Positions 13,987-15,452 of a stretch of 15,452 bases of DNA are shown here, one piece after another. The position numbers and the translations under genes are program-made. The stretch lies in contig DAHVVD010000022.1 of NCBI GenBank assembly GCA_027328265.1, positions 1-15,452 on the forward strand, written 5' to 3'. The notes below the pieces were generated by a model. It saw nothing but the letters and a program-made list of their open reading frames with translations. It was not told the origin of the DNA and did no database searches. The DNA comes from Microcaldota archaeon (GTDB lineage: Archaea; Micrarchaeota; Micrarchaeia; Micrarchaeales; CABMGC01). The first letter of the stretch is position 1. Each line of letters begins with the position of its first letter.

Positions 13987-14973
13987 TCAGCCGCGGGCCT
14001 GCTTGACCACATAGTTCTCGAACTTGGTGGCGCGCCTATAGAGGTAGTCGAACCTCTTTTTCGCCTCACCACTGTCCATCTCAACTATGTGTTCGCTCTT
14101 CTTGTTGATTATGTTCAAGGGAGGTATCTTGTAAGCGACCACGTCATCCACTATGAACCTCTCATGCTGCTCTACTGCATCACTTTCGTCCATTATCTTT
14201 ATCTCCACCTCGACACCGTTGTTCTTCATCTCCCTTCTGAAGTCAAGGTAGTCGCTGCCAAAACTGGAGTCTATCCTTTCAGATGATGTAATCACCCTCA
14301 ATGCCTTGATGTTGTTTGGAACGCCGGAGGGAAGGAGCCTGTAGAGGTTTCCTATGGCAGCAGAGTTGAAATGCCTGTCTACTATCTCCACCTCGCCTAC
14401 AAGGTCGCCGAAGAGATGTTGGAGCGCGACTATGTTGCTGTAGGGCGTAGAGGGGTTTATGCTTATATTTCCTGTCTTTATGCCAGATTCAGGCCTCCTT
14501 ACGTTGTATATCAGGTAAATGCCTGTTATGAACGAGATGGCAAGCGCAACTGCAGTAAGATAGATGCTAATTCCGTAGATGCTAAATGCAGAATAAGATA
14601 TGATGAGGAGCACGACGTAGACAAGCGTGAGCACAATGTAGAGAGGCACGTACCTCTTCACAGATGCCTCATACCTTTCCTTGCCTGAGATTACCAGGAA
14701 GAGCGCAGCCACGAACATGGCCAGGCCTATGCCTGAAAGCAGGAAAGACTCCAAAACAATCTGCCTTACCGCGCTTATCTGGAAGACTGTGGGCCGTAGT
14801 ATCTGCGCAACCGCAGTCTTGGTGTAGTTGCTCTGGAGCACGATCCCCTCGGCAAGTCCATACTGTACTGAGAACTGGTAGATGCTGAACGCTGCGCTTG
14901 CAAGGAGAACAAAAGACGCCGCGATAAGCAGTATGCTAGCAGTTTTATCATCATAAAACTGGACAGACTCCAT
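13987..14973 (-). CDS. Membrane protein with C-terminal phospholipase-D-like domain
   Basis: 328 residues from the ATG at 14973, chosen over an in-frame ATG at 14982 because the TATA box at 14996-15003 is centred 26 bases before it. There are four hydrophobic segments: about 12-30, 75-95, 107-128 and 134-155. The first loop is short and polar, probably outside. A soluble C-terminal part (about residues 185-328) contains LVGEVEIVDRHF, RVITSSERIDSSF and HERFIVDD (His270, Arg272, Asp277). That fits the HxKxxxxD phospholipase-D motif with Arg for Lys. Only one such motif is visible, so a functional dimer or a non-catalytic relative is possible. I do not recognise the full-length family. It opposes the TRAM gene and is divergent from the FMN reductase. 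Confidence 0.8.
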   Translation of the reverse strand: MESVQFYDDKTASILLIAASFVLLASAAFSIYQFSVQYGLAEGIVLQSNYTKTAVAQILRPTVFQISAVRQIVLESFLLSGIGLAMFVAALFLVISGKERYEASVKRYVPLYIVLTLVYVVLLIISYSAFSIYGISIYLTAVALAISFITGIYLIYNVRRPESGIKTGNISINPSTPYSNIVALQHLFGDLVGEVEIVDRHFNSAAIGNLYRLLPSGVPNNIKALRVITSSERIDSSFGSDYLDFRREMKNNGVEVEIKIMDESDAVEQHERFIVDDVVAYKIPPLNIINKKSEHIVEMDSGEAKKRFDYLYRRATKFENYVVKQARG

Positions 14974-14995
14974 GATTACCATTAGCCACGAAAGG

Positions 14996-15003
14996 TATTA
15001 ATA
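14996..15003 (-). promoter_or_regulatory. TATA box of the membrane PLD-like gene
   Basis: TATTAATA lies inside the 12-base palindrome GGTATTAATACC (14994-15005). It is centred 26 bases before the ATG at 14973, giving a leaderless start. Confidence 0.5.
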
Positions 15004-15051
15004 CCAAATCTGGAGCCTTGCAACCGAAACAGTATAGAATATAGGACAACC

Positions 15052-15084
15052 TATATATTTAAAAATCAGTTTGCGCATATATAA
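15052..15084 (+). promoter_or_regulatory. Tandem TATA-like boxes before the FMN reductase gene
   Basis: TATATATTTA (15052-15061) would start transcription near 15083, about ten bases before the ATG. A second box (ATATATAA, 15077-15084) is too close to serve this ATG and may only reflect AT-rich sequence. Confidence 0.4.
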
Positions 15085-15093
15085 TCTGTGGTC

Positions 15094-15452
15094 ATGATGG
15101 AAAGGTTAAAAGTCAAAGTTATAATCGGGAGCACGAGGCAGGGGAGGTTCGCTGACAAGCCTGGGCACTGGATATACGGCGAGCTGAAGAAGAATGAAGA
15201 CATAGATGCAGAATTGCTGGATCTTAAGGATTATCCAATGTCGTTCTTCGACTCACCGATGCCCCCATCAACGCCTGGTTATCAGATCACTGACCCAACA
15301 TCAAAGAAATGGCAAGAAAAGATAGGCGAAGCCGACGCCTTCATCATAGTGGCGCCGGAATATAACCACGGTTACACCGCAGTGCTAAAGAACGCCATCG
15401 ACATGCTCTACAAAGAGTGGAACAACAAGGTTGTGGGTTTTGTGAGCTACGG
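15094..15452 (+). CDS. NAD(P)H-dependent FMN reductase family protein, cut by right window edge
   Basis: 119 complete codons are visible from the ATG at 15094 (a second ATG follows at 15097). The N-terminal strand and phosphate-binding loop are VKVIIGSTRQGRFADK. Then LLDLKDYPMSFFDSPMPP and the flavin-side motif IIVAPEYNHGYTAVLKNAIDML are diagnostic of the flavodoxin-fold NADPH-dependent FMN reductase family (about 175-190 residues). The frame is intact up to the edge, where VVGFVSYG, the next loop, begins. Such enzymes reduce flavins, quinones, metals or azo dyes; the substrate is not readable. It is divergent from the membrane PLD-like gene, with the tandem TATA boxes between them. Confidence 0.93.
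   Translation, partial: MMERLKVKVIIGSTRQGRFADKPGHWIYGELKKNEDIDAELLDLKDYPMSFFDSPMPPSTPGYQITDPTSKKWQEKIGEADAFIIVAPEYNHGYTAVLKNAIDMLYKEWNNKVVGFVSY

Overview
This is a compact piece of archaeal chromosome with about 47% GC by eye. The evidence is the archaeal/eukaryotic-type glycyl-tRNA synthetase, the archaeal alanyl-tRNA synthetase with its extra N-terminal zinc site, FEN1, MBF1, CDP-archaeol synthase, a small TRAM protein, and TATA boxes centred about 25-31 bases before many start codons (leaderless transcripts). Gene packing is very tight: stop codons touch or genes overlap at three convergent junctions, and a start abuts a stop in one operon. A small-genome lineage such as a DPANN/Micrarchaeota-like archaeon would fit, but nothing here proves the clade.

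Layout. 1-994 (-): an IS200/IS605-type tnpB that runs off the left edge, with a strong hairpin just upstream of it. 1110-2612 (-): glyS. 2613-2943: a gene-free stretch with an RNA-type hairpin plus U-run on the minus strand and the promoter/operator of the next gene. 2944-3957 (+): an Lrp/AsnC regulator and a transglutaminase-fold protein that has lost catalytic residues, probably one operon. 3958-4086 (-): an unlisted 42-residue, very basic protein with its own promoter. 4143-4685 (-): an orphan winged-helix protein. 4776-6293 (-): MBF1 followed by FEN1, which starts at TTG. 6362-7825 (+): a membrane site-2-type protease. 7826-11900 (-): an operon of an EXO5/Cas4-like Fe-S nuclease, alaS and carS. 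11919-11974 (-): a candidate C/D box sRNA between that operon and a divergent HAD phosphatase (12010-12636, +). 12602-13534 (-): an alpha/beta hydrolase overlapping the HAD gene tail to tail. 13644-13907 (+): a TRAM protein followed by a T-rich terminator. 13987-14973 (-): a membrane protein with a PLD-like C-terminal domain. 15094 to the right edge (+): an NAD(P)H-dependent FMN reductase-family protein, partial.

How the genes work together. Most of the window is housekeeping: aminoacylation (glyS, alaS), lipid head-group activation (carS), replication/repair (FEN1, EXO5-like), basal transcription (MBF1) and RNA binding (TRAM). No defence island, phage or new multi-gene system is convincing. 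The parts that merit a second look are the candidate C/D sRNA, the hairpin RNA at 2691-2735, the tiny basic gene, the Lrp operator with its pseudo-transglutaminase partner, and the membrane PLD-like protein.
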